A DNA stretch of 64,000 nt from Campylobacter concisus (GCF_003048775.2 NZ_CP049272.1:434001-498000); one strand, 5' to 3'; shown: positions 30,952 through 42,271, counted from the first letter of the stretch. Numbers and translations are program-made. The notes: generated by a model from the letters alone, not told the origin.

Positions 30952-31587
30952 TTGAAAGTAGAGTTTTTTCAAAGTCTACCCTCGACACAGGAATTTTTGA
31001 TAGAAGCCCTAAAAAAAGACGAGATAAAAGCTCCGTATATGGTCGTGGCGTATAATCAAACCAAAGGCATCGGCAGCCGCGGCAACAGCTGGGAGGGACT
31101 TGGCGGAAATTTATTTATGTCATTTTGCATAAGCGAAGATGAGCTGCCAAGCGATATACCTCCGCCCTCGATCTCGATATATTTTTCTATGCTGATGCGT
31201 GAAGTCTTGAGCGAGCTTGGCTCAAAGTGCTGGCTAAAATGGCCAAATGATTTTTACGTAGATGGCCTCAAAATAGGCGGAACTTTAACAAATAAAGTAG
31301 ATGAAATTTACATTTGTGGTATGGGGATAAATTTAGCTAGCGCGCCCGAAAATGCGGGCATTTTAGACATAAAAACTAGCGTAGATGAGCTAGTTTGGGG
31401 CTTTGTTAGCATGCTTGATAAAAAGATTTTATGGAAGCCAATTTTTAGCAAATTTAGGATAGACTTTTGCAAGTCAAAAGGTTTTATTACGCATATTGCA
31501 AATAGAGCTGTTTCGCTTCAGGATGCTGAAATTTGCGATGATGGAGCGATCTTACTAAATGGGGAAAAGGTATATTCTTTAAGATGA
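30952..31587 (+). CDS. birA: Biotin--protein ligase
   Basis: BirA attaches biotin to the acetyl-CoA carboxylase carrier protein. The 211-residue protein has only the catalytic domain: SLPSTQEFL, then QTKGIGSRGNSWEGLGGNLFMSF (biotin-binding GRGxxG-like loop) and LKWPNDFYVDGLKIGG. The DNA-binding repressor domain is missing, so it is a class I ligase. The start is TTG, one base after the thiD stop. Its end overlaps parA by four bases. Confidence 0.93.
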   Translation: MKVEFFQSLPSTQEFLIEALKKDEIKAPYMVVAYNQTKGIGSRGNSWEGLGGNLFMSFCISEDELPSDIPPPSISIYFSMLMREVLSELGSKCWLKWPNDFYVDGLKIGGTLTNKVDEIYICGMGINLASAPENAGILDIKTSVDELVWGFVSMLDKKILWKPIFSKFRIDFCKSKGFITHIANRAVSLQDAEICDDGAILLNGEKVYSLR

Positions 31588-32366
31588 GCGAGATAATAAC
31601 AATAGCTAATCAAAAAGGCGGCGTTGGCAAGACTACAACAGCCGTAAATTTAGCCGCATCACTGGCGGTTGCTGAAAAAAAAGTATTATTAATAGACATC
31701 GATCCGCAGGCAAACGCGACAACCGGACTTGGTTTTAGCAGAAGTGACTATGAGTTTAACATCTATCACGTCTTAACAGATAGAAAAAAGCTCTCGCAAA
31801 TCGTATTAAAAACTGAGATCCCAACACTTTTTTTAGCTCCGTCAAATATAGGACTTGTCGGCATTGAGCAAGAATTTAACGATCAAAATAAGGATTATAA
31901 ACTAATCCTTAAAAATAAAATTTTAGAAGTTGTAAACGATTATGATTTTATCATCATCGATAGTCCTCCGGCACTTGGTAGCATTACGATAAATGCTCTT
32001 AGTGCAAGTGATAGTGTTATCATCCCGATTCAATGTGAATTTTATGCACTTGAGGGGCTAGCGCAGATCCTAAATACAGTCAAGATTATTAAAAAAACGA
32101 TAAATCCAAAGCTAAATATAAAAGGCTTTTTACCGACCATGTTTAGTTCGCAAAATAATCTCTCAAAAGAGACAATTGCAAATTTAAAGCAGCATTTTGA
32201 AAATAAGCTCTTTAAGAGTAAGGACAGCAAAGAGGAATTTGTGGTCGTTCCAAGAAATGTGAAACTTGCTGAAAGCCCAAGTTTTGGTAAGCCAGTGATA
32301 CTTTATGATATAAAATCACCAGGCTCGATCGCATATCAAAATTTGGCATATTGTATTTTAAACTAA
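31584..32366 (+). CDS. parA: Chromosome-partitioning ATPase ParA (Soj)
   Basis: ParA is a dimerising DNA-binding ATPase that moves ParB-parS complexes for chromosome segregation. The 260 residues show the deviant Walker A motif NQKGGVGKTTTAVNLAASLA with the signature lysine, switch I DIDPQANATTGLG and Walker B FIIIDSPPALG. Small size without an N-terminal helix-turn-helix marks the chromosomal (type Ib/Soj) class. It overlaps birA by 4 bases and precedes parB. Confidence 0.96.
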   Translation: MSEIITIANQKGGVGKTTTAVNLAASLAVAEKKVLLIDIDPQANATTGLGFSRSDYEFNIYHVLTDRKKLSQIVLKTEIPTLFLAPSNIGLVGIEQEFNDQNKDYKLILKNKILEVVNDYDFIIIDSPPALGSITINALSASDSVIIPIQCEFYALEGLAQILNTVKIIKKTINPKLNIKGFLPTMFSSQNNLSKETIANLKQHFENKLFKSKDSKEEFVVVPRNVKLAESPSFGKPVILYDIKSPGSIAYQNLAYCILN

Positions 32367-32381
32367 AAAATAAGGAAAAAA

Positions 32382-33125
32382 ATGGCTAAAAAAGGTGGAT
32401 TAGGGCGTGGACTTAGTGCGATACTTGAAGATGTAGAGCAAGCCTACAGTAAAGAGATCGCAAATTTAAATGACTCTGAGATGGTCGAAGAGATAAATAT
32501 AGATGAAATTTTACCAAATCCATACCAGCCTAGAACGCATTTTGATGAAGAGGCTTTAAAAGAGCTAAGTGCCAGCATCAAAAGACACGGACTGATCCAG
32601 CCAATAATCGTTATCAAAAAAGATGATGGCTATATGTTAATAGCTGGTGAGCGCAGATACCGCGCTACAAAGATGCTTGGAGCAAGCAAGATAAAGGCGA
32701 TCATCGCTGATATCAAGTCTCAAAATTTAAGAGAGCTTGCGCTTATCGAAAATATCCAACGTGAAAATTTAAATCCAATCGAACTTGCAAAGTCGTATAA
32801 AGAGCTCATAAATGAGTATAAGATCACACAAGATGGCTTGGCAAATATCATTCATAAAAGTAGAACACAAATAACAAATACGATGAGGCTTTTACTTCTT
32901 AGCGACTACACGCAAAAACTTTTACAAGAAGACAAGCTCACGCAAGGCCACGCTAAAGTTATAGTTGGGCTTAGCGCCGAAGAAGAAAAGATGGTTGTTG
33001 ATACGATAATTGGTCAAAAGCTAAGCGTTAGAGATACAGAAATTTTAGTAAAAAAGATAAAAAATAAGGAAGAGATAAAAGACAAAAAGCCAAAAATTCT
33101 GAGGAAATGGGCAAAAAATTATTAA
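32382..33125 (+). CDS. parB: Chromosome-partitioning protein ParB, frameshifted before its C-terminal domain
   Basis: ParB binds parS and CTP and spreads along DNA to form the partition complex. The 247-residue frame has the N-terminal ParA-interacting segment (KGGLGRGLSAIL), the CTP-binding ParB/Srx fold with GERRYRATKMLGA and ENIQRENLNPIE, and the helix-turn-helix (ITQDGLANIIHKSRTQITNTMRLL). After residue 237 the frame turns into KILRKWAKNY and stops. The C-terminal dimerisation domain continues in another frame (33098-33241). One additional A in the A5 tract at 33092-33096 would restore about 286 residues. As read, the protein lacks its dimer domain. Confidence 0.9.
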   Translation: MAKKGGLGRGLSAILEDVEQAYSKEIANLNDSEMVEEINIDEILPNPYQPRTHFDEEALKELSASIKRHGLIQPIIVIKKDDGYMLIAGERRYRATKMLGASKIKAIIADIKSQNLRELALIENIQRENLNPIELAKSYKELINEYKITQDGLANIIHKSRTQITNTMRLLLLSDYTQKLLQEDKLTQGHAKVIVGLSAEEEKMVVDTIIGQKLSVRDTEILVKKIKNKEEIKDKKPKILRKWAKNY

Positions 33126-33241
33126 ATTTACAAGAAATTTTTAAAAATTTAAAGATAAAAGCAAAAGTAAAATCTAGCAATCTAGTTTTAGAATTTAATA
33201 ATATTTCACAGGTGGAAGAATTTATTTCTAGGCTAAAATAG
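33098..33241 (+). pseudogene. Out-of-frame parB C-terminal dimerisation domain
   Basis: This frame encodes SEEMGKKLLNLQEIFKNLK, then KAKVKSSNLVLEFNNISQVEEFISRLK and a stop. It has the helix-strand-strand-helix look of ParB C-terminal dimerisation domains. It has no good ribosome-binding site of its own (one internal ATG at 33107), so it is read as the detached end of parB. Confidence 0.8.
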
Positions 33242-33336
33242 AATTACAAATTTATTTTTATTTTTAGTAATTTATTGTAAAATCAGACTTTAATTTGAAT
33301 ATTAAATAAAACTTAATGATAAAATAAGGAGAGTGG

Positions 33337-33759
33337 ATGTTAGAAATAGATGTGCCATTGATGCTTTTAACGGCTATCGTTTTCTTGGTATTGATCGCTA
33401 TTTTGAATTCCTTGCTGTATAAGCCAATGCTCAAATTTATAGATGACAGAAATGCTTCTATAAAAAATGATGAAGAGAGTACTAGCAAAAATGCAAGTGA
33501 TCTAAGCGTTCATGAAAAAGAGATTGAAGAGATTATATTAAACGCAAGGACTGAGGCCAATAAAATAAGGCAAGAAGCCTTAAATTTGGCAAAAGAAGAG
33601 TCTTTAAAAGAAGTAAATGCTGTAAAAACTAGTTTAGAGGCTGATTACAATGAATTTTTAAATGCTCTAAGCTCTCAAAAAGATAACTTAAAGGCAGATC
33701 TATCAGCTAAACTACCTGAACTTAGAGCGGCTTTAAATGCCAAGCTCTCTAAAATTTAA
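33337..33759 (+). CDS. atpF': ATP synthase subunit b' (peripheral stalk)
   Basis: This 140-residue protein has an N-terminal membrane helix (about 9-27, MLLTAIVFLVLIAILNSLLY) and a long charged helix, the layout of the b-type stator subunit. With the next gene it forms the b/b' heterodimer typical of Campylobacterota. AAGGAGAG precedes the ATG. It opens the cluster b'-b-delta-alpha-gamma-beta-epsilon. Genes for the a and c membrane subunits are not in the cluster. Confidence 0.93.
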   Translation: MLEIDVPLMLLTAIVFLVLIAILNSLLYKPMLKFIDDRNASIKNDEESTSKNASDLSVHEKEIEEIILNARTEANKIRQEALNLAKEESLKEVNAVKTSLEADYNEFLNALSSQKDNLKADLSAKLPELRAALNAKLSKI

Positions 33760-33768
33760 AGGAATTTT

Positions 33769-34281
33769 ATGAAGATAAAAATTTTATTTTTTCTAGCACT
33801 TCCATTTCTAGCTTATGCTAGTGGACATGGCGGAACAAACTACGACATAGTCGAGAGAACGCTAAACTTCTTACTTTTCTTTGCTATTTTGGTATATTTT
33901 GCAGCTAAGCCACTAAAAGCTCTTTATCAAAGCAGAATTGACAGGATCGCAAATAAGCTTGAAAGTATCCAAGAAAAGCTACGCGATTCTAAAGCCAAAA
34001 AAGATGATGCTCTAAAACGTGTTGAGGAAGCTAAACAAAATGCAAATTCCCTAATCGAAACTGCTAAAAAAGAGGCTTTAAATTCAGCTGCTAGGGTTAA
34101 AAGCGATACTCAAAATGATATAGCAAACCTCCAAAAGAGTTACAAAGAGCAAAAAGAATTTGAAGAGCGCAAGATGACAAAAGGCGTTGTAAATGAAATT
34201 TTGAGCGATATCTTCTCAAGTGATAGCCTAAAAGTCGATCAAAAAGAGCTTGTAAATATCATACTTAAAAAGGTTAGCTAA
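33769..34281 (+). CDS. atpF: ATP synthase subunit b (peripheral stalk)
   Basis: Subunit b tethers F1 to the membrane sector. The 170-residue protein begins with a signal-like hydrophobic stretch (KILFFLALPFLAYASG), then a membrane helix (about 28-47, TLNFLLFFAILVYFAAKPL) and a long Lys/Glu/Gln coiled coil. The N-terminal extra hydrophobic segment is common in epsilonproteobacterial b subunits. Its TAA overlaps the atpH ATG by one base. Confidence 0.94.
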   Translation: MKIKILFFLALPFLAYASGHGGTNYDIVERTLNFLLFFAILVYFAAKPLKALYQSRIDRIANKLESIQEKLRDSKAKKDDALKRVEEAKQNANSLIETAKKEALNSAARVKSDTQNDIANLQKSYKEQKEFEERKMTKGVVNEILSDIFSSDSLKVDQKELVNIILKKVS

Positions 34282-34811
34282 TGAATGAAGTAGTAGCTAA
34301 AAAATACGTAAAAGCGATCTTAAGCGACGTAAAGTCCAATGAGCTTAATGCATTTGTCGAAAATTTATCAGAGCTAGCTGCTGCTTTTGCTAGCGATAAA
34401 TTTAAAAGCATTATAAGTTTGCCAACATTAAAGGCTTCACGAAAGGTTGAATTTGTACTATCTTTGGTTAAAAATCAAGATGCTAAATTTGAAAATTTTA
34501 TAAAGCTTCTTGGTGCGAACAAAAGACTAGAGCTTATACCTGCGATACTAGACGAGATGAAGATAGAGCAATCTTTGCTTGAAAATACATATCGCGGCGA
34601 AGTTGTTGGAAATTTTGATCTAAGCGCTGAGCAGCTGAAAGCTTTGGAAGAGAATTTCTCTAAGAAATTTGACTCTAAGATCAAGCTTAATGGCTCAAAG
34701 AGCGAATACAACGGTGTAAAAGTTGAGTTAGATGATTTAGGTGTCGAGGTAAATTTCTCTATCGACAGACTAAAAAGTCAAATGAGTGAATATATATTAA
34801 AAGCAATTTAA
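34281..34811 (+). CDS. atpH: ATP synthase subunit delta
   Basis: Delta joins the stator stalk to the top of the alpha/beta hexamer. The 176-residue protein starts [13 protein letters not shown], has an N-terminal six-helix region, the conserved segment [18 protein letters not shown], and the C-terminal [24 protein letters not shown]. It is coupled to atpF by a TAATG overlap and lies 14 bases before atpA. Confidence 0.95.
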   Translation: MNEVVAKKYVKAILSDVKSNELNAFVENLSELAAAFASDKFKSIISLPTLKASRKVEFVLSLVKNQDAKFENFIKLLGANKRLELIPAILDEMKIEQSLLENTYRGEVVGNFDLSAEQLKALEENFSKKFDSKIKLNGSKSEYNGVKVELDDLGVEVNFSIDRLKSQMSEYILKAI

Positions 34812-34825
34812 AAAGGAGTGAAAGC

Positions 34826-36343
34826 GTGAGTGCAAAAATTAAAGCTGACGAAATTAGCACGATAATCAAAGAGCGTATTGAAAATTTTGATTTAAGTGTT
34901 GATGTAGAAGAGACCGGTAAAGTCATCTCAGTTGCTGATGGCGTTGCTAACGTTTATGGTTTGAAAAACGTTATGGCCGGCGAGATGGTTGAATTTGAAA
35001 GCGGCGAAAAAGGTATGGCTCTTAACCTTGAAGAGAGTAGTGTTGGTATAGTTATCCTTGGAAAAACTAGCGGTATCACAGAAGGAAGCTCTGTAAAAAG
35101 ACTAAAAAAACTTCTACGTGTGCCAGTCGGCGACGCATTGATCGGCCGTGTTGTAAATTCGCTCGGTGAGCCAATCGACGCAAAAGGTCCAATCGAAGCT
35201 ACTGAATCTCGCTTCGTCGAAGAAAAAGCAAAAGGTATCATGGCAAGAAAAAGCGTTCATGAGCCACTTCAAACAGGTATCAAAGCTATCGACGCACTTG
35301 TGCCAATCGGTAGAGGTCAAAGAGAGCTAATCATCGGCGACCGCCAAACTGGTAAAACAACAGTTGCTATCGATACTATCATCAACCAAAAAGGTCAAGA
35401 CGTTATTTGTATCTATGTAGCTATCGGTCAAAAACAATCAACCGTTGCTCAAGTCGTTAAAAAACTTGAAGAGTATGGCGCTATGGACTACACGATAGTT
35501 GTAAATGCTGGTGCTAGTGATGCAGCTGCGCTTCAATACCTTGCTCCATACGCTGGTGTAACAATGGGTGAATATTTTAGAGATAACTCTCGCCACGCGC
35601 TAATCATCTATGATGACTTGTCAAAACACGCGGTTGCTTACCGTGAGATGTCTTTGATCTTAAGAAGACCGCCAGGCCGTGAAGCTTATCCGGGCGACGT
35701 TTTCTACCTTCACTCAAGACTTCTTGAGAGAGCAAGTAAGCTAAATGACGCGCTAGGTGCGGGATCTTTAACAGCTCTACCTATTATTGAGACTCAAGCG
35801 GGCGACGTTTCAGCTTATATTCCAACAAACGTTATTTCTATTACAGATGGTCAAATTTTCCTTGAGAGCGACTTATTTAACTCAGGTATCCGTCCAGCGA
35901 TCAACGTTGGTCTTTCTGTTTCTCGTGTCGGTGGTGCAGCTCAAATAAAAGCTATCAAGCAAGTTTCTGGTACACTAAGACTAGACCTTGCTCAGTACCG
36001 TGAGCTACAAGCATTTGCTCAGTTTGCAAGTGACCTTGATGAGAGCTCAAGAAAACAACTAGAGCGTGGTCAAAAGATGGTTGAAGTACTAAAACAACCT
36101 CCATATTCTCCACTTCCAGTTGAGAATCAAGTAGTTATCATATTTGCTGGTGCTAAGGGCTATTTAGATGATGTTGCAACTGCAAATGTAACAAAATTTG
36201 AAGCAGAGTTATATCCATATATCGAGGCAAAATACCCTGAAATTTTTGAGCAGATCAGAACTAAAAAGGTTCTTGATAAAGAGGTAGAAGAAATTTTACA
36301 TAAAGCGTTGAAAGATTTTAAAGCGACTTTTGCCGCTAACTAG
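34826..36343 (+). CDS. atpA: ATP synthase subunit alpha
   Basis: Alpha is the non-catalytic nucleotide-binding subunit of F1. The 505 residues contain the P-loop GDRQTGKT (about 170-177), [15 protein letters not shown], the [46 protein letters not shown] block and the arginine finger in ISVSR-like [12 protein letters not shown]. The start is GTG with AAAAGGAG upstream. Confidence 0.98.
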   Translation: MSAKIKADEISTIIKERIENFDLSVDVEETGKVISVADGVANVYGLKNVMAGEMVEFESGEKGMALNLEESSVGIVILGKTSGITEGSSVKRLKKLLRVPVGDALIGRVVNSLGEPIDAKGPIEATESRFVEEKAKGIMARKSVHEPLQTGIKAIDALVPIGRGQRELIIGDRQTGKTTVAIDTIINQKGQDVICIYVAIGQKQSTVAQVVKKLEEYGAMDYTIVVNAGASDAAALQYLAPYAGVTMGEYFRDNSRHALIIYDDLSKHAVAYREMSLILRRPPGREAYPGDVFYLHSRLLERASKLNDALGAGSLTALPIIETQAGDVSAYIPTNVISITDGQIFLESDLFNSGIRPAINVGLSVSRVGGAAQIKAIKQVSGTLRLDLAQYRELQAFAQFASDLDESSRKQLERGQKMVEVLKQPPYSPLPVENQVVIIFAGAKGYLDDVATANVTKFEAELYPYIEAKYPEIFEQIRTKKVLDKEVEEILHKALKDFKATFAAN

Positions 36344-36352
36344 GGCTAAGAT

Positions 36353-37240
36353 ATGTCAAATTTAAAAGATATAAAACGAAAGATCAAGAGCGTTCAGAAT
36401 ACTCAAAAGACGACGCGTGCGATGAAGCTTGTTTCTACAGCAAAGCTTCGCAAAGCTGAAGAGGCTGCTCGCTACTCTAGAGTTTACGCACTTAAGATAA
36501 ATGAGGTTTTATCCGAGATAGCTTATAAGATCAATCAATATGCTTCAGTTATGACTGAGAGTAAATTTTTTAACACAACAAAGAGTGTAGAAAAGGTTGA
36601 TATTATATTTGTTACCGCTGATAAAGGGCTTTGCGGTGGCTTTAATGTCCAAACTATAAAGACAGTTAGGCGCATGATTGATGAGCTAAAAGCCAAAAAG
36701 ATCAAGGTCAGACTAAGAGCTGTTGGTAAAAAAGGTATAGAATTTTTCAATTTTCAAGGCGTTGAGCTACTTGAGACTTACGTCGGAGCTAGCTCTTCTC
36801 CTACATATGAAAAAGCTCAAAAAATCATAAAAGATGCCATCGATGACTTTACAAATGGCATAACTGATAAAGTCGTGCTAATACACAATGGTTATAAAAA
36901 TATGATTTCTCAAGAGATTAGAGTAAATGATATTGTGCCTATTGAGCCGTCTAAGATAGTTGCTGTTGAGACAAATTCTTTGATGGAATTTGAGCCAGAA
37001 GATAACTATACTAAGATTATGGATGAATTGCTCAATAAATATTTTGAGTATAGTATGTATTATGCCTTGGTTGACTCTTTGGCGGCTGAGCACAGCGCTA
37101 GAATGCAAGCTATGGATAATGCAACAAACAATGCTAAACAACGCGTCAAACAGTTAAATCTTGCTTACAATAAAGCAAGACAAGAGTCTATTACCACTGA
37201 GCTTATTGAGATCATCAGTGGTGTTGAATCAATGAAATAA
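36353..37240 (+). CDS. atpG: ATP synthase subunit gamma
   Basis: Gamma is the rotating central stalk. The 295-residue protein begins with the family hallmark [36 protein letters not shown]. It carries [11 protein letters not shown] in the Rossmann-like body and ends with the coiled-coil helix [18 protein letters not shown]. It sits 9 bases after atpA and 11 before atpD. Confidence 0.98.
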   Translation: MSNLKDIKRKIKSVQNTQKTTRAMKLVSTAKLRKAEEAARYSRVYALKINEVLSEIAYKINQYASVMTESKFFNTTKSVEKVDIIFVTADKGLCGGFNVQTIKTVRRMIDELKAKKIKVRLRAVGKKGIEFFNFQGVELLETYVGASSSPTYEKAQKIIKDAIDDFTNGITDKVVLIHNGYKNMISQEIRVNDIVPIEPSKIVAVETNSLMEFEPEDNYTKIMDELLNKYFEYSMYYALVDSLAAEHSARMQAMDNATNNAKQRVKQLNLAYNKARQESITTELIEIISGVESMK

Positions 37241-37251
37241 AAGGAGTATGA

Positions 37252-38649
<1,398 letters not shown>

Positions 38650-38667
38650 ATTTAAAAAGGAAGCGTA

Positions 38668-39057
38668 ATGGATAAATTACATTTAGAGATCGTAACTCCT
38701 CAAGGTCAGATATTTAATGATGACGTGAGCAGTGTAGTGCTTCCAGGTAGCGAGGGTGAGTTTGGTGTTTTACCAAACCATGCCTCATTAATATCTCTTT
38801 TAAAAGCAGGTATTATAGATATAGAACATAAAAATAAAAAACATGATGTTGTTGCGATTAACTGGGGCTATGCAAAGATTGATGAAGGTAAGGTGGTAAT
38901 ACTTGCTGACGGTGCGGTTTACGTCTCTGGTGATAGTGAAAGTGAGCTTGCAAATTCATTGGAAGCTGCTAGAAATTTGATAGAGAGCATGAGCAGTGAT
39001 ACAAATGCTTTTGCAGCAACTATATCTAAAATGGAAAATGTAGTGAGAACTAGATAA
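38668..39057 (+). CDS. atpC: ATP synthase subunit epsilon
   Basis: Epsilon binds gamma and inhibits ATP hydrolysis. The 129-residue protein starts LHLEIVTPQGQIFNDDVSSVVLPGSEGEFGVLPNHA, the standard beta-sandwich, and ends with a helical hairpin. The stop is directly followed by the GTG of the next gene, linking the ATP synthase operon to the Tol genes. Confidence 0.97.
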   Translation: MDKLHLEIVTPQGQIFNDDVSSVVLPGSEGEFGVLPNHASLISLLKAGIIDIEHKNKKHDVVAINWGYAKIDEGKVVILADGAVYVSGDSESELANSLEAARNLIESMSSDTNAFAATISKMENVVRTR

Positions 39058-39642
39058 GTGGGCGGTATAGATTTATTTTTAAATTATATTCAAAGAAGTA
39101 GTTTTATTACAATTATTGTTTTAACTTGGCTGTCAATATATTTTATAGTTAGTTTTACAATTCTTTTTTCAAGAATGGCTGGTATTGGAGCTTGGCAAAA
39201 ACGTGAGCAAAATGCACTTGAAGCACTGCTTATGGGTGCTAAAAATATTCCAAATGATTCGTCTTTGAGAAAATGTGCAAATGGAAGAATCTCAAGAGAA
39301 AAACTAAACGTATGTATAAGTATAGCCGAGAAAAATGCTACAAGTGGGCTAACGTGGCTAAGTGTAATAGCATCTACTTCGCCTTTTATTGGTCTTTTTG
39401 GAACCGTTGTTTCTATTTTAGAGACATTTTCACAACTTGGAAATGGTGGAGGTTCATCGCTTGGTATTATCGCCCCAGCTATTTCAGAGGCACTTGTTGC
39501 AACTGGTTGCGGAATTTTTGTTGCCATCCCAGCATATACATTTAACTTACTCATAAAAAGAAAAGCTTATGAATTAATGAGCGTTATCGAGCGTCAGGCT
39601 GATGTAATGATAGCACTTAAAAAAGATGATGAGATACTATAA
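39058..39642 (+). CDS. tolQ: TolQ/ExbB-family proton channel protein
   Basis: This protein belongs to the MotA/TolQ/ExbB family. Because it is followed by tolR-, tolA-, tolB- and pal-type genes, it is most likely TolQ, which energises the Tol-Pal trans-envelope system used for outer-membrane constriction at division. The 194 residues have three membrane helices (about 14-37, 98-122, 143-165). Core motifs are WLSVIASTSPFIGLFGTVVSILETF and ISEALVATGCGIFVAIPAY. The start is GTG, flush with the atpC stop. Confidence 0.9.
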   Translation: MGGIDLFLNYIQRSSFITIIVLTWLSIYFIVSFTILFSRMAGIGAWQKREQNALEALLMGAKNIPNDSSLRKCANGRISREKLNVCISIAEKNATSGLTWLSVIASTSPFIGLFGTVVSILETFSQLGNGGGSSLGIIAPAISEALVATGCGIFVAIPAYTFNLLIKRKAYELMSVIERQADVMIALKKDDEIL

Positions 39643-40041
39643 ATGGCTGCTAAATTTACCGATGAAACACCAGAGCTAAATATAACTCCTCTTGTTGATA
39701 TTATGCTTGTTTTACTAGCCATTTTAATGGTTACTATGCCAACCATAACATATCAAGAGGATATTACTCTTCCGGATGGTTCAAAGGCAAAAACTTCAAC
39801 ATCTAAGCAAAAAGATCTTATAGTATCTATAAATTCGCAAGGACAAGTTAGAGTTGATCAAAGTACTATGAGCCTTGCTGAGTTTCCTGATAATATCGCA
39901 TTAATGAGTACAAAATACGATAAAACCTCGCCTATCTATATAAAAGCTGACAAAAATTTAAAATACGATGATGTTATGTTTGTATTAAAGACTTTGAAAG
40001 GTGCTGGTTTTAATAAAGTAGCTTTAGAGACAAACGGTTAA
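39643..40041 (+). CDS. tolR: TolR/ExbD-family protein
   Basis: TolR works with TolQ to convert proton flow into movement of TolA. The 132-residue protein has an N-terminal membrane helix with the key aspartate ([19 protein letters not shown]) and a periplasmic domain ending FVLKTLKGAGFNKVALETNG. It starts directly after the tolQ stop. ExbD of a TonB system is the alternative name, but gene order favours TolR. Confidence 0.9.
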   Translation: MAAKFTDETPELNITPLVDIMLVLLAILMVTMPTITYQEDITLPDGSKAKTSTSKQKDLIVSINSQGQVRVDQSTMSLAEFPDNIALMSTKYDKTSPIYIKADKNLKYDDVMFVLKTLKGAGFNKVALETNG

Positions 40042-40042
40042 A

Positions 40043-40999
40043 ATGTCAAATAAAGTTAAATTTCCAACGCTTAGTTCGTTTCTTGTAGCGTTTTGTATTT
40101 ACGTTACTATTATACTTATTTTATTTATAAAGCTTACATTTTTTGTAGAACCTCCTAAGAAATATACCGATGATAAAGATGCTATTATGGATGTGGTTAT
40201 GGTTGATAGAGAAGTTGATCAAACCATTAAGGCCCCAAAACAAGCAGATGAAGTAGTTAAAGAGACAAAGCCTGAACCAAAAAAGGAGTCAGAAGAAGAT
40301 AAACAAGAGACTACAAATAAGCCTGTTGTACCAGATGAACCATTACCTACGCCAAGCTTACCAACTCCTCCAAAAGAGGAACCAAAACCTGAGCCTAAAA
40401 AACCAGAACCAAAACCAGAAATTTTAAAACCAAGTGAAGAGCCTAAAGAAGATGTTAAGCTAGAGCCAAAACCTGAGCCTAAACCTACACCAAAGCCAGT
40501 TGAAAAGCCAAAACCAAAAGAGCCAAATATAAAAGATCTCTTTAGTGACATAGATCCTACGAAACTTAAAAAAGATGATGGTATAAAAAAGGCTGAGAAT
40601 AAAGTACAAAGCCGCAAAAAAAGCGAGGCTTCTAGCTCAAAAGCTGCAAAAGAGGCTAGCGACATCATCAAGAGCCTAAAGATAGATCAAAATCCAACCG
40701 CACCAAAATCGCAAATGACGGGCACATACGATCCATTAAAGGGAGCCATAACAAAGCAAATTCAAAGAAGATGGCAAAGCTATAAAGCTGACTCTGCAAA
40801 TATAGCTAAGGTGAAATTCATGATAGATCAAAGTGGAAATTTCAGCTATGAAATTTTAGAGCTATCATACAATGAAGAATTTAATGCAAAGGTAAAAGAG
40901 TGTCTAGAAAAGCTTACTGCAGAGAAATTTCCATTTAATCCAAACAAAAGCACTACTTTTGATTTAGATTTAGAAGATAGAATAGACCAAAAATTATAA
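40043..40999 (+). CDS. tolA: TolA/TonB-like trans-envelope protein
   Basis: This 318-residue protein has an N-terminal membrane anchor (about 9-30). A long Pro/Glu/Lys-rich periplasmic region (about 70-175, with repeats such as EPKPEPKP) is followed by a helical Lys/Ser stretch and a C-terminal TonB/TolA-type domain (YDPLKGAITKQIQRRWQSY to FDLDLEDRI). By position between tolR and tolB it should be TolA, reaching from the TolQR motor to Pal at the outer membrane. The Pro-rich rod is more TonB-like than the helical rod of E. coli TolA. Confidence 0.87.
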   Translation: MSNKVKFPTLSSFLVAFCIYVTIILILFIKLTFFVEPPKKYTDDKDAIMDVVMVDREVDQTIKAPKQADEVVKETKPEPKKESEEDKQETTNKPVVPDEPLPTPSLPTPPKEEPKPEPKKPEPKPEILKPSEEPKEDVKLEPKPEPKPTPKPVEKPKPKEPNIKDLFSDIDPTKLKKDDGIKKAENKVQSRKKSEASSSKAAKEASDIIKSLKIDQNPTAPKSQMTGTYDPLKGAITKQIQRRWQSYKADSANIAKVKFMIDQSGNFSYEILELSYNEEFNAKVKECLEKLTAEKFPFNPNKSTTFDLDLEDRIDQKL

Positions 41000-41014
41000 A
41001 TTTACGGAGTAGAG

Positions 41015-42271
41015 ATGAAGAAAATTTTTCTTTTTTTATGCGTTGCTCTAGGGCTTTATGCTGCTGATGCGACCATATCTGTTGTAAATCAAGGTATTGC
41101 CTTGCCAAAGATAGCTTTGCAAGATGCAACAACTGCTGTTAGCGATATGGCTTTTAAAGATAAATTCTTTAAAATCATGCTAGGAGATCTAAAGGTTAGT
41201 TCCGATTTTGAAGTAATCGAAGATCATGTGCCTTCTACCTATGAAGGGGATGCGACTACTAATACAATGAGCGATAAAGGCGTCGAGCTTATCTTTAGAT
41301 ATGCTCTTGAGGGCTCTATGGGCTCACCTCTTACTTTGAGAGTAAAACTGATAAACGCTAAAACAGCAACTACAAGATATGAGAAGGTTTATACTATGCC
41401 AGACGGCGCAAAGTATCCGTTTTTGGCGCATAAAAGTATAGTTGAGCTTACTAATGAGCTCAATTTACCACCAGTTGGCTGGATGGAAAAATTTATTATT
41501 CTTTCAAAATATACTTCAGCTCGCCAAAGCTCTATCATAGTTGCAGATTATACACTTACATATCAAAAGACCATAGTAAGTGGCGGACTAAATATTTTTC
41601 CTAAATGGGCTGGAGCTGATCAAAGTAAATTTTACTATACATCTTATGTAAATAATAAACCAACTTTATTTAGATATGATCTAAATTCTGGCACAAAAAC
41701 AAAGATAATTGATAGCATTGGCATGCTCATAGCCTCAGATGTTAGTAAAGATGGAAGTAAAATTTTATTAACTATGGCACCAAAAGATCAACCAGATATA
41801 TTTATCTATAATACAAATAGCAAAAATTTGACGCAGATTACTAATTATCCAGGTATAGATGTAAATGGAAATTTTGTAGATAATGATAGTAAGATAGTTT
41901 TTGTATCAGATAGGCTTGGTTATCCTAATGTTTTTGCAACTCCTGCGATTTCTGGCGGAAGCGTTGAACAAATGGTATTTCATGGTAAGAATAATAACTC
42001 TGTAAGCACATTTGAAAATTATGTTGTTTATTCAAGCAGGGAAGCAAGCGGTAGTTTTAATATATATCTAATTTCAACTCAAACGGATTTTATACGACAG
42101 CTTACAGCAAATGGCAAAAATAACTATCCAAGATTCTCAAGCGATGGGCAAAGTGTTGTCTTTATAAAAGAGCTTGGCGGTCAAAGTTCACTAGGTGTTG
42201 TTAGGCTAAATGAAAACAGAAGTTTTCAGTTTCCTTTAAAAGTAGGAAAAATTCAATCTATAGATTGGTAA
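41015..42271 (+). CDS. tolB: Tol-Pal system protein TolB
   Basis: TolB is a periplasmic beta-propeller that binds Pal. The 418-residue protein has a signal peptide (MKKIFLFLCVALGLYAADA, cleavage near residue 18), an N-terminal domain and propeller blades with repeats such as VSKDGSKILLTMAPKDQPDIFIYN, IVFVSDRLGYPNVF and NYPRFSSDGQSVVFIKE. GGAG precedes the ATG. It sits between tolA and pal as in most proteobacteria. Confidence 0.95.
   Translation: MKKIFLFLCVALGLYAADATISVVNQGIALPKIALQDATTAVSDMAFKDKFFKIMLGDLKVSSDFEVIEDHVPSTYEGDATTNTMSDKGVELIFRYALEGSMGSPLTLRVKLINAKTATTRYEKVYTMPDGAKYPFLAHKSIVELTNELNLPPVGWMEKFIILSKYTSARQSSIIVADYTLTYQKTIVSGGLNIFPKWAGADQSKFYYTSYVNNKPTLFRYDLNSGTKTKIIDSIGMLIASDVSKDGSKILLTMAPKDQPDIFIYNTNSKNLTQITNYPGIDVNGNFVDNDSKIVFVSDRLGYPNVFATPAISGGSVEQMVFHGKNNNSVSTFENYVVYSSREASGSFNIYLISTQTDFIRQLTANGKNNYPRFSSDGQSVVFIKELGGQSSLGVVRLNENRSFQFPLKVGKIQSIDW

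Noticed and set aside
31584-33241. parS sites or a replication origin near parA-parB
   Set aside because: I found no convincing 16-base parS palindrome or DnaA-box cluster by eye. dnaA and dnaN are not in the window.
39090-39554. 154-residue open frame on the - strand opposite tolQ
   Set aside because: It lies wholly opposite a clear TolQ-family gene, is Ser/Phe/Ile-rich like other antisense shadows, and has no ribosome-binding site.
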